Below are positions 52,985-60,367 of a stretch of 64,000 bases of DNA, piece by piece; position 1 is the first letter of the stretch; every line of letters starts with the position of its first letter. The stretch comes from Cellulomonas carbonis. Its GTDB lineage: Bacteria; Actinomycetota; Actinomycetes; Actinomycetales; Cellulomonadaceae. The notes below the pieces were generated by a model that searched no databases, was not told the origin of the DNA, and was given only the letters and a program-made list of their open reading frames with translations. The position numbers were made by a program, and so were the translations under genes. The DNA lies in the NCBI RefSeq assembly GCF_014636275.1, contig NZ_BMEB01000002.1:248001-312000 (forward strand), read 5' to 3'.

Positions 52985-54124
52985 GTGGCTCGGATCAGGG
53001 TCCTGGTGGTCGACGACTCGGTCGTCGTCCGCCGGCTCGTCACCGACGCGCTGTCCTCCGACCCCGCGATCGAGGTCGTCGGCATCGCCGCGAACGGCCA
53101 GATCGCGCAGGCGAAGGTCGAGCAGCTCCGGCCCGACGCCGTCACGATGGACATCGAGATGCCCGTGTGCGACGGCATCCAGGCCGTCAAGGCGCTCCGG
53201 GCGGCGGCCTACCGCGGCCCCATCATCATGTTCTCGACGCTCACCGAGCGCGGTGCCGCCGCGACGCTCGACGCGCTCGCCGCGGGCGCCAACGACTACG
53301 TCACCAAGCCCGCGAACGTCGGCAGCGTCCAGCAGGCCCTCGCGCAGGTCGCCGGCGAGCTCATCCCGCGCATCAAGGCCCTCGTCCCGCGCCCGACCGG
53401 CGGCGCCGTCGCCGGGGCGCCGGCGACCGCGTCGGCGACCGGCTCCACCCCCGGCCGGCCCGCGGCGGTCCCCGCACCCCGCACGCGCCCCGCCGTCGTG
53501 CTGCGCCCGGCCCCCGCGCGCCGCCCCGTGCGCGCCGTCGTCATCGGCTCCTCGACCGGTGGGCCCGAGGCGCTGTCGCGCGTGCTCGGCGGGCTCACCG
53601 CGGCGCTGCCCGTGCCCGTCGTCGTCGTGCAGCACATGCCGCCCGTCTTCACGCGCCAGCTCGCCGCGCGCCTCGACCGGATCGGGCCCAGCAGGGTCAC
53701 CGAGTCCGCGGGCGAGGAGGAGCTGCGGCCCGGGTCGGTCCTCATCGCCCCCGGGGACCGTCACCTGACCCTCGTCCGGTCGGCCAACGGTGCGCGCACG
53801 CGCCTCACCGAGGACCCGCCGGTCAACTACTGCCGTCCCGCCGTCGACGTGCTGTTCCGCAGCGCCACCCAGGTGTTCGGCGGCGACCTGCTCGCCGTCG
53901 TCCTCACCGGGATGGGCTCCGACGGTCGCGGCGGCTGCGAGGACGTCGTCGCCGCGGGCGGCACGGTGCTCGCCCAGGACGAGCCCACGAGCGTGGTCTG
54001 GGGCATGCCCGGTGCCGTCGCCACCGCGGGGCTCGCGCACGCCGTCGTCCCGCTCGACGAGGTGGCCGGCGCCGTGACGCGCGCCGTGACCTCCTCCCTC
54101 ACCGGGACGGGAGCAGCACGATGA
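52985..54124 (+). CDS. cheB: Chemotaxis response regulator methylesterase CheB
   Basis: A 379-aa protein. The receiver domain carries Asp10, Asp11 and the phospho-acceptor Asp56 (TMDIEMP). An Ala/Pro linker leads to the methylesterase domain with catalytic Ser190 (IGSSTGGPEAL), His in QHMPP and Asp in GMGSDGRGG. It demethylates receptors after phosphorylation by CheA. GTG start with AGGAGGTG. It overlaps cheR. Confidence 0.95.
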   Translation: MARIRVLVVDDSVVVRRLVTDALSSDPAIEVVGIAANGQIAQAKVEQLRPDAVTMDIEMPVCDGIQAVKALRAAAYRGPIIMFSTLTERGAAATLDALAAGANDYVTKPANVGSVQQALAQVAGELIPRIKALVPRPTGGAVAGAPATASATGSTPGRPAAVPAPRTRPAVVLRPAPARRPVRAVVIGSSTGGPEALSRVLGGLTAALPVPVVVVQHMPPVFTRQLAARLDRIGPSRVTESAGEEELRPGSVLIAPGDRHLTLVRSANGARTRLTEDPPVNYCRPAVDVLFRSATQVFGGDLLAVVLTGMGSDGRGGCEDVVAAGGTVLAQDEPTSVVWGMPGAVATAGLAHAVVPLDEVAGAVTRAVTSSLTGTGAAR

Positions 54125-54945
54125 GCCTCACCACGGAGAGCTTCACGTTCGTCGCGGACCTGGTCCGCCGCCGCAGCGCGATCCAGCTCGAGACGGGCAA
54201 GGAGTACCTCGTCGAGAGCCGCCTCCTGCCGCTCGCGCGGGCCGCCGCGGCCGCCGACGTCGACGCGTACGTCCGGGCGCTGCGGGTCATGCCGCAGCCG
54301 GCCGCGATGGACGCCGTCGTCGAGGCGCTCACGACCAACGAGACGTCGTGGTTCCGCGACGCGCAGCCGTTCCAGGCGCTCGTCGAGCACGTCGTCCCGC
54401 AGGCGCGCGAGGCGCGCGGCGGCGCGACCGACCTGCGCATCTGGTCGGCGGCGTGCTCGAGCGGCCAGGAGCCGTACTCGATCGCGATGGCGCTCGCGGA
54501 CGCGCTGCCGGGCCTCACGCCGACGATCGTCGCGACGGACCTCTCGGAGGAGATGGTCCGGCGCGCGCGGGCCGGCCGCTACAGCCAGCTCGAGGTCAAC
54601 CGCGGCCTGCCCGCGGCGATGCTCGTCAAGCACTTCACGCGCGTCGGCACCGAGTGGGAGATCTCGGCCTCGCTGCGCGACAGGGTGCGCTTCGAGCGTC
54701 ACAACCTGCTCGACCTGCCACCCGCGGGCGGTCCCTTCGACGTCGTGTTCCTGCGCAACGTCCTCATCTACTTCGACCTCGAGACCAAGCGGCAGGTCCT
54801 GCGCCGGGTGCAGCAGGTGCTGCGGCCCGGTGGCTTCCTGCTCCTCGGCGCCGCCGAGACGACCATCGGGGTCGACGACGCCTGGGAGCGCGTGCCGGTC
54901 GGCCGCGGCTCCGTCTACCGCTCGACCGCCCGGAGGGCAGCATGA
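54121..54945 (+). CDS. cheR: Chemotaxis protein methyltransferase CheR
   Basis: A 274-aa SAM-dependent methyltransferase. The N-terminal helical domain is followed by TTNETSWFRDAQPF and the SAM motif WSAACSSGQEPYSIAMALAD, then FLRNVLIYFD. It methylates receptor glutamates. The ATG overlaps the cheB stop and the stop overlaps cheY. Confidence 0.95.
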   Translation: MSLTTESFTFVADLVRRRSAIQLETGKEYLVESRLLPLARAAAAADVDAYVRALRVMPQPAAMDAVVEALTTNETSWFRDAQPFQALVEHVVPQAREARGGATDLRIWSAACSSGQEPYSIAMALADALPGLTPTIVATDLSEEMVRRARAGRYSQLEVNRGLPAAMLVKHFTRVGTEWEISASLRDRVRFERHNLLDLPPAGGPFDVVFLRNVLIYFDLETKRQVLRRVQQVLRPGGFLLLGAAETTIGVDDAWERVPVGRGSVYRSTARRAA

Positions 54946-55325
54946 GAGCTCTGGTGATCGACGACTCGCGCACCATGCGCCGGATCATCACCGGTGTCCT
55001 GGCACCGCTCGGCTTCGAGACGATCGAGGCGGCCGACGGCCGGCAGGCGCTCGACGTCCTCGAGGCCGGCACCGAGGTCGACCTCGCGTGCATCGACTGG
55101 AACATGCCCGTCATGAACGGCCTCGACTTCGTCACCGCGGTCCGCGAGAACCGTGAGTGGAAGGACGTGACGCTCATGATGATCACGACGGAGAGCGAGA
55201 CGAGCCAGATCGTCCGCGCCCTCGCCGCCGGCGCCCACGAGTACGTCATCAAGCCGTTCACCCCGGAGGCCATCCGGGACAAGCTCCAGCTCCTCGGGCT
55301 GGTCGCCTACGAGGAGATCGCATGA
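54942..55325 (+). CDS. cheY: Chemotaxis response regulator CheY (copy 1)
   Basis: A 127-aa single-domain receiver: acidic pair Asp7-Asp8, phospho-acceptor Asp52 (CIDWNMP), switch Thr83 region and Lys104 (YVIKPF). The cheY-like W-N-M-P signature and the place after cheR make it the likely motor-binding CheY. It overlaps the cheX-like gene that follows. Confidence 0.93.
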   Translation: MRALVIDDSRTMRRIITGVLAPLGFETIEAADGRQALDVLEAGTEVDLACIDWNMPVMNGLDFVTAVRENREWKDVTLMMITTESETSQIVRALAAGAHEYVIKPFTPEAIRDKLQLLGLVAYEEIA

Positions 55326-55828
55326 CCCCCGGACACGCCGGCCCTGCCGTCACGCCCGACACCCTCGGCATCGACGCGTTCGGCGGCGCCGACCCGATCT
55401 TCGCGATCGCCGACGACGTGTTCGCCGCCATGATCGACGGCGAGCCCGGTCACCTGCGCACGTGGGACGGTGAGCAGCCCGCCGTCGAGGACGAGATGCA
55501 CGCGTGGGTCGACGTCGACGGCGCCGCGCCCGGCCGCGTCCTCCTGACGACGGAGCGCGACACCGCGACCCGCATCACGCGCGCGCTGCTCATGATGGAC
55601 GCGGGTGAGTCGGTCAGCGACGAGGACTTCCGCGACGCCCTCGGCGAGGTCGCGAACGTCGTCGGCGGGAACGTCAAGGCGCTCGTGCCCGACCCGGGCG
55701 CGCTCTCGCTCCCGCAGGTCACGCACGAGGCGCCGGCGCTCGACCCGTCCTCGCTCCTGTACGAGCTGCCCCTGGACTGGCGCGGGGCCTTCCTCCGAAT
55801 CAGCCTGTGGCAGCTCCCCACGACATGA
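55322..55828 (+). CDS. CheX/CheC-type phosphatase-like protein 1
   Basis: A 168-aa protein coupled to cheY copy 1 (ATGA). It contains Asp105-x3-Glu109-x2-Asn112 in RDALGEVANVVGGNVKAL, which matches the [D/S]-x3-E-x2-N active-site helix of CheC, CheX and FliY phosphatases. Only one such motif is seen, as in CheX. It probably dephosphorylates CheY-P; no cheZ is present. Confidence 0.8.
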   Translation: MTPGHAGPAVTPDTLGIDAFGGADPIFAIADDVFAAMIDGEPGHLRTWDGEQPAVEDEMHAWVDVDGAAPGRVLLTTERDTATRITRALLMMDAGESVSDEDFRDALGEVANVVGGNVKALVPDPGALSLPQVTHEAPALDPSSLLYELPLDWRGAFLRISLWQLPTT

Positions 55829-55904
55829 AGCGGCACCGCGCGGCCCACCGGGTCGGCGTCGCCGCACTCCGGACAGCACATCAGCAGCACGAGGTGGAAC
55901 CGAC

Positions 55905-56264
55905 ATGAAGGTCCTGGTGACCGACGACAGCCGGGTGATGAGGCAGATCGTCATCCGCACCCTGCGACAGGCCGGGTACGACTGGGAGTACGTCGAGGCG
56001 TCCGACGGATCGGTCGCGCTCGACATGCTCGGCTCCGAGGAGCCGGACCTCGTCCTGTCCGACTGGAACATGCCCGAGATGACGGGCATCGACCTGCTCC
56101 GTGCGATGCGCGCCAACGGCGACGAGACGCCCTTCGGCTTCATCACGTCCGAGGGCTCGACCGAGATGCGTGAGCTCGCCGACGCCGAGGGGGCGCTGTT
56201 CCTCATCGCGAAGCCCTTCAGCGCGGAGGTCTTCCGCGACACCATCGACCCGTTCCTCGCATGA
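55905..56264 (+). CDS. Chemotaxis response regulator CheY (copy 2)
   Basis: A 119-aa receiver: Asp7-Asp8, phospho-acceptor Asp53 (LSDWNMPEMTG), and Lys103 (FLIAKPF). It is clearly diverged from copy 1. It starts 76 bases after the first cheX-like gene and overlaps the second one. It may be a second motor regulator or a phosphate sink. Confidence 0.9.
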   Translation: MKVLVTDDSRVMRQIVIRTLRQAGYDWEYVEASDGSVALDMLGSEEPDLVLSDWNMPEMTGIDLLRAMRANGDETPFGFITSEGSTEMRELADAEGALFLIAKPFSAEVFRDTIDPFLA

Positions 56265-56752
56265 GCACCGCCGAGACCCCGCTCCCGGCCGCGCTCGAGG
56301 TCCGCGAGCTCCTCGAGGGGCTCCTCGGGCGCGACGTCGAGGCGACCGTCGGGACCGCCCCCGTGAACCCGACGCAGCACCCGGGCGCCGTCGTCGGCGT
56401 GTACGTCGACGACCTGCTCAAGCTGCGTGCGCTGTTCCTCATGGACATGCCGCTCGCGGCGTGGGCCGGTGCCGCGATCGCGCTCATCCCGGCGGCCACC
56501 GCGCGCGACAGCGTCGAGCAGGGCCTCATCACGCCGATGCTGTTCGACAACACCGCCGAGATCCTCAACGTCGCGGCGTCCCTGTTCAACCACGACGGCG
56601 CGCCGCACCTGCGCCTGTACGAGACGTACGCGCCGCGCGAGACGCTGCCGGCCGACGTGTCGAAGTGGGTCATGGCGTACGTCAAGCGTCTCGACATGGA
56701 GCTCGACATCACCGGCTACGGCTCGGGTCTGGTCTCGGTGCTCGTCGTCTGA
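56261..56752 (+). CDS. CheX/CheC-type phosphatase-like protein 2
   Basis: A 163-aa protein coupled to cheY copy 2 (ATGA). Overall similarity to known families is low, but Asp96-x3-Glu100-x2-Asn103 in FDNTAEILNVAASLF fits the same active-site helix as the first CheX-like protein. It likely dephosphorylates the neighbouring CheY. A terminator follows. Confidence 0.65.
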   Translation: MSTAETPLPAALEVRELLEGLLGRDVEATVGTAPVNPTQHPGAVVGVYVDDLLKLRALFLMDMPLAAWAGAAIALIPAATARDSVEQGLITPMLFDNTAEILNVAASLFNHDGAPHLRLYETYAPRETLPADVSKWVMAYVKRLDMELDITGYGSGLVSVLVV

Positions 56753-56809
56753 GGCCCCACGCTGTCGGCGCCCGCGCGCCCTGGAAGCCCGCGCGGTCGC
56801 CGCACGGCG

Positions 56810-56841
56810 ACGGCCCGTCACCCCTCGGGGTGGCGGGCCGT
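56810..56841. terminator. Terminator after the chemotaxis genes
   Basis: Fifteen pairs (one G-U) between 56810-56824 and 56827-56841 around a tight CCCC-TC-GGGG turn, 58 bases after the last stop and 83 bases from the convergent M15 gene. Confidence 0.8.
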
Positions 56842-56923
56842 TCGTCGTCGTGGGGGGGTGTCTGGCTGGTCGGGCGTGCTCGGGCGGCGTGGGGCGCCGG
56901 GGGAGGCCCAGGGCGCGCGGACG

Positions 56924-57628
56924 TCAGGCCGACGTCGGCCGGTACGTCCAGTGCCACGGCTCGCGCGGCACGTCCTCGACGAACCCGTAGCGGCCGCCGT
57001 TGGCGCGCATCCACGCCTGCGCCTTCGAGTCGAGCGCGAGGTCGGTCGCGATGGCCCAGCCGTGGTTGCTCGTGCCGGGCTTCGCGGCGAGACCGCCCTG
57101 CGAGTACAGGCCCTTGCGCCTGACCAGGTCCACCTGGGACTCGTACGTCCGGTAGGTGTCGGTGACGCCGATCGAGACGCCGTCCCGGGCGGCGGCGGCG
57201 CGCATCGCCTCGAGCGAGCGCGCGGCGGGTGTCCACAGCCGGTGACCGGGCGCGCCGCTCACCTCGCTCAGCGCGGACGCGGGGACCTTGCCGTTGCCGT
57301 ACTGCTTGAGCTCGAGCGGGACGCCCTTGGCGTCGACCAGCGACCTCCCGGAGCCGACGGCGGCGGTGCCCGAGCCGGTCGCGGCGGCCACCTGGCTGCG
57401 CAGCACGTCGTCGAACGACGCACCGGCCGCGACGGCCGTGCCCGCTCCGGCGGCGCCCGCCGTGCCTGCCGTACCCACGACGGTGCCCACGACGGTGCCC
57501 ACGACGGTGCCCACGACGGGGCTCCCGAGGACCGTGCCGTAGGCGGAGCCGACCGGCGCGGCGCCCAGCTGGGCGATGCGCGACTGGATCTCCTGGATCC
57601 GGCTCGAGATCCCTGTGAGGGCGTCCAC
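56924..57628 (-). CDS. M15 (VanY/DdcY-type) peptidase, FliA-regulated
   Basis: A 234-aa protein. A short helical N-terminus (ALTGISSRIQEIQSRIAQLG) leads to a Val/Gly/Thr repeat, then an M15 D,D-carboxypeptidase domain: TSNHGWAIATDLAL holds the His-x6-Asp zinc ligands and EPWHWTY the third His. No signal peptide is visible. The GTG at 57628 follows AAGGA and lies 35 bases after a FliA-type promoter; a longer frame to 57703 contains that promoter. It may trim peptidoglycan for the flagellum, perhaps replacing FlgJ. Confidence 0.82.
   Translation of the reverse strand: MDALTGISSRIQEIQSRIAQLGAAPVGSAYGTVLGSPVVGTVVGTVVGTVVGTAGTAGAAGAGTAVAAGASFDDVLRSQVAAATGSGTAAVGSGRSLVDAKGVPLELKQYGNGKVPASALSEVSGAPGHRLWTPAARSLEAMRAAAARDGVSIGVTDTYRTYESQVDLVRRKGLYSQGGLAAKPGTSNHGWAIATDLALDSKAQAWMRANGGRYGFVEDVPREPWHWTYRPTSA
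57476..57523. repeat. 12-bp tandem repeat in the M15 gene
   Basis: Four copies of a CACGACGGTGCC-type 12-mer (about 57476-57523) encode repeated Gly-Thr-Val-Val on the minus strand, in the linker before the peptidase domain. Confidence 0.75.
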
Positions 57629-57662
57629 GCGGTTCCTTGCGGTCGACGACGGTGACGCGGGG

Positions 57663-57691
57663 CCGATCGGCCGTAGCGCGTCGGGCGTGAG
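57663..57691 (-). promoter_or_regulatory. Sigma-FliA-type promoter for the M15 peptidase
   Basis: Minus strand: CTCACG, 15 bases, CCGATCGG. The -10 is the same as before cheA. Confidence 0.7.
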
Positions 57692-57789
57692 CACTTCCAG
57701 CACACCGGCCCCGGCGCGCCGGGTGAAACCGCTGCTCCGTTCGGGTGGCGGGGCTGGTGGTCCCGGTACGGAACGGGCATCTTTGCCAG

Positions 57790-57868
57790 GTCAGCGAAAA
57801 AGGCAAACCCGTCGTGAGGCGGGGACGCAAAGCCACGGGACCCACGAGGGTCAGCCGGGCTACCGAAC
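57790..57868 (+). promoter_or_regulatory. c-di-GMP-I (GEMM-I) riboswitch
   Basis: The diagnostic order GGCAAACC ... GGGACGCAAAGCCACGGG ... AGCCGGGCTACCG is present (57802-57865), including the tetraloop-receptor-like and G-binding elements of GEMM-I aptamers. It ends 16 bases before the ATG of a 52-codon ORF, whose SD area overlaps the 3' strand of P1, so translational control is likely. CCGTTCGG at 57737-57744 could pair with CCGAACGG at 57863-57870 as an alternative helix. Confidence 0.9.
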
Positions 57869-57883
57869 GGAAGCAGGACGATC

Positions 57884-58042
57884 ATGGGTGACTTCGCCAC
57901 CGCCAACGCCGCACTCGCCGCGTCGCACGAGCCGTCCACCTCGACCCTCGCGGTCCCCCCGCAGGTGCTGGCCCGCTGGGCCGCCCTCGCCGGCGCGCGC
58001 GGCTGCCTCGCGGCCCTCCCGACGCAGGTGCGCACCGCCTGA
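57884..58042 (+). CDS. 52-aa ORF controlled by the c-di-GMP riboswitch
   Basis: Reads MGDFATANAALAASHEPSTS then TLAVPPQVLARWAALAGARG, 52 residues in all, ending LPTQVRTA. It has no signal peptide or membrane segment, one Cys, and a helix-forming Ala/Leu-rich second half. I do not recognise it. The ATG is 15-20 bases after the riboswitch and is followed by a bidirectional terminator, so it is the only gene under this switch. Confidence 0.65.
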   Translation: MGDFATANAALAASHEPSTSTLAVPPQVLARWAALAGARGCLAALPTQVRTA

Positions 58043-58056
58043 GCGGTCCGCCGTAC

Positions 58057-58078
58057 CGTCGGCCCCCTGCGGCCGACG
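58057..58078. terminator. Bidirectional terminator between the 52-aa ORF and the cell-wall protein gene
   Basis: CGTCGGCC-ccctgc-GGCCGACG, 8 bp, between two convergent genes that are 50 bases apart. Confidence 0.7.
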
Positions 58079-58092
58079 CCGCCCCTCGTCCG

Positions 58093-59862
58093 TCACTGGT
58101 ACGTGACGAGCTCCGGGAGCGGCTGGACGCCGTAGGTCTGGGCCGGTGTCAGCATCGGGACGTCCTCGTCGACGAAGTTCTTCCAGCCCCACGTCACGCC
58201 GGCGGGCGCCCCCGCCCGGAGCGCGGCCCACGTCCCGGCCTTCGCCGGCTGCGACCCCTGCCCGTCAGCGTGGATCATCACGGCGAGCTCCGGCCGTGAC
58301 GTGTCGAGGCGCTCGCGCTCGCCGATCATCCGGAGCTGGAACTGGTGCAGCACGAGGAGCTTCTGCGGGAGCGCGTTCTCGCGCGTGAGGCGGGCGAGCC
58401 AGTCGACGACGGCGTTGACCTCGTCGACCCCGACCGAGCCGATCTGCCGCAGGTGGACCTGGTCGGGCGCGAGCCGCCACTCGGGGTCGAGCGCGAGCCC
58501 GACGTTCGGGTAGCGGAGCAGCTGCTCGTACTGCTTCGCCTGCGTGAGGAAGTCCGTCCGTCCGGGCTGGAGGTCGATGACGACGTAGATCCCGGCGTCG
58601 CGCGCGGCCTCGACCCACGGCACGAACGACTCGACGGGCAGCTCGTTGGAGTAGTTCCCGTCGGGCCCCGCGCCGGACGACGCGACGGTCACGATGATCT
58701 CGAACGCCGGCACCACGGTGTCGGACGTGAGGGCCTGGTACTCGGCGGCGAGCCCCTGCGCGCGCGCGACCGTGGCGGGCAGGTCCTGCTCGCCCAGCAG
58801 CCCGAGCGCGGACGTCGTCGGCGTGCCGTACAGCGCGACGAGCCGCCGGCCCGGGAACAGGACCTGCCCACCGCCGGGCAGCTCGACACCGGTGGCCGCG
58901 GTCGTCACGCGCCACGCGAGGTCCTCCGCGGTGCCGAACGCGCCGCCGACGGCGACCACCCGCGACGGCGCCGCCGCGGCGACGGCCCGGACCGTGGCGC
59001 TCGTCGCGCGCGGGTCGCCTCCGGGCACGACGACGACGCCGAGGCCCGCCGCGCGCGCGGTCGCGACGGCCGCGAGGTCGGTCGCGGCGCCCGTCGTCAG
59101 CAGGACCGACCCGGCGGGTGCGGGCTCGGGCCGGGCGAGGTGCGCGTCGTCGTCGGTCGGCGCGGCGGAGGGCTGGGCGTCGTCGGCCGGCTCCGTCGGG
59201 CGCGTGGTGGCGTCGGCGTCGTCGTCGGCGGGCGGGGTGCCCGGGGTGCGCAGCAGCACCGGGGCGGCCGGGTCGAGAGCCGCGACCGCCGCGACCTCGC
59301 CGCCGGCCGCGACGTCCACGGGCTGCGCGGCGGGCGGCTCGGCGTCCAGCACGAGGTCGCGGACCGTCGTCGCGAGCGCGGCCGGGTCGGCGGGCGCCTC
59401 GACCGACGGCGTGCCCGTCGCGACCGCCACGCCGCCGGTCGTGACGACGACGCGCGCGCCGAGCCGCTCGAGCTCGTCCGCGGTGGCGTCGTCGCCGACG
59501 GTGCGGTCCGCGTCGACCAGCACGGGTGCGCCGAGCGCGACGGCGGCCGACGCGGCGAGGAGCTGCGCGGCGACGTCGTCGGCGGGGGCGACCACGGCGA
59601 CGGGGGCCGCGCCGTAGAGCGCGCGGCTCACCGAGAGCGACGCGGTGGCGGCGTCGTCCCCCGGCACGACCGCGGTCGCCTCGGCGGGCAGCGCGACCTC
59701 GGCGGGCACGACGACGGGCTCGGGCGGGGTCGTGCGGGCGGGTGGCTGCTCGGTGACCGTGCGCGTGGGCCCGGCAGGCGCCGCGGCGTCGACGGCGATC
59801 CACGTGCACGCGCCGAGGAGCACGAGCACGGAGACGGTGACGACGGCGGTGCGACGGGGCAC
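58093..59862 (-). CDS. Secreted protein with cell wall-binding repeat 2-like region
   Basis: A 589-aa exported protein. It starts with GTG at 59862 and has an N-terminal signal anchor (about 5-25). Residues about 55-330 hold repeated blocks of the cell wall-binding repeat 2 type (ALYGAAPVAVVAPADDVAAQ and VLVDADRTVGDD, then similar later), split by an acidic Pro/Thr linker (about 200-235). Residues about 365-589 form a separate barrel-like domain (GIYVVIDLQPGRTDF, VGLALDPEWRLAPDQVHL, WGWKNF). The enzyme class is unclear. Confidence 0.75.
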   Translation of the reverse strand: MPRRTAVVTVSVLVLLGACTWIAVDAAAPAGPTRTVTEQPPARTTPPEPVVVPAEVALPAEATAVVPGDDAATASLSVSRALYGAAPVAVVAPADDVAAQLLAASAAVALGAPVLVDADRTVGDDATADELERLGARVVVTTGGVAVATGTPSVEAPADPAALATTVRDLVLDAEPPAAQPVDVAAGGEVAAVAALDPAAPVLLRTPGTPPADDDADATTRPTEPADDAQPSAAPTDDDAHLARPEPAPAGSVLLTTGAATDLAAVATARAAGLGVVVVPGGDPRATSATVRAVAAAAPSRVVAVGGAFGTAEDLAWRVTTAATGVELPGGGQVLFPGRRLVALYGTPTTSALGLLGEQDLPATVARAQGLAAEYQALTSDTVVPAFEIIVTVASSGAGPDGNYSNELPVESFVPWVEAARDAGIYVVIDLQPGRTDFLTQAKQYEQLLRYPNVGLALDPEWRLAPDQVHLRQIGSVGVDEVNAVVDWLARLTRENALPQKLLVLHQFQLRMIGERERLDTSRPELAVMIHADGQGSQPAKAGTWAALRAGAPAGVTWGWKNFVDEDVPMLTPAQTYGVQPLPELVTYQ

Positions 59863-60045
59863 GTGGTGGTCCTGTCGACGGACGGGCTCGGGACCCGGTC
59901 GACCCTAGGCGCGCTTCACGCGGTGCGCACAGCGCCTGCTCAGGCGGCCCGCCGTCGGCCGCCGCGGAGGACGCCGGGCCCGTGCTCGCCGTCGGCGAAA
60001 AACCCTCGGCACCGCCCGGGGGCGGACGTACCGTCGTCGTCACAC

Positions 60046-60106
60046 GGGAAAGGAGGTGGTCCGAGCGATGATGTCTCTTCGGACGCGTGAGGTGACTGTC
60101 CGCTAG
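60046..60106 (+). other. Extended Shine-Dalgarno and 12-codon ORF
   Basis: GGGAAAGGAGGTGGTCC (60046-60062) is almost fully complementary to the 3' end of 16S rRNA, far beyond a normal SD. Five bases later an ATG opens a 12-codon frame, MMSLRTREVTVR, ending in TAG at 60104-60106. CGGAC and GTCCG inside it could pair. It lies in a 500-base gap without other genes. Such a ribosome-loading leader may regulate the phosphatase gene downstream; this is inference. Confidence 0.5.
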
Positions 60107-60183
60107 TCGCCCGAGTGCATCGGACGGAGTGCCTCCGGTCCCCTACCGCATCAGGCGCGGCAGCGAGACCCAGGCAGTCACCG

Positions 60184-60252
60184 CAGCCCGTGGGAGTCGT
60201 GGTCTCGTCCACCACGACGCGCCGGTCGTCCCGACCGGTAGCCCACGGGCTG
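60184..60252 (+). ncRNA. Candidate structured RNA, perfect three-way junction
   Basis: P1: 11 perfect pairs, CAGCCCGTGGG (60184-60194) with CCCACGGGCTG (60242-60252). P2: 8 pairs, GTCGTGGT with ACCACGAC (60196-60203, 60211-60218). P3: 7 pairs, CCGGTCG with CGACCGG (60222-60228, 60232-60238). Junctions are 1, 3 and 3 bases. Another 8-bp hairpin lies at 60280-60302. It sits between the 12-codon ORF and the phosphatase start. No known RNA family was recognised. Confidence 0.5.
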
Positions 60253-60367
60253 TCCCGTGCCCGCAGGTCGGGGCGACGGGCCCGGCCCCGGTCCGGCCGG
60301 GCAACCGGAAGGGCGCCTCGGACGCGCCGGGCGTCGCCCACGCCGCCGCGCTGCGAGGATGACGGTC

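Noticed and set aside
57490..57520. Repeats at 57476-57523 as a CRISPR fragment
   Set aside because: Twelve-base in-frame units without spacers, coding for Gly-Thr-Val-Val. No CRISPR array or cas gene was seen.
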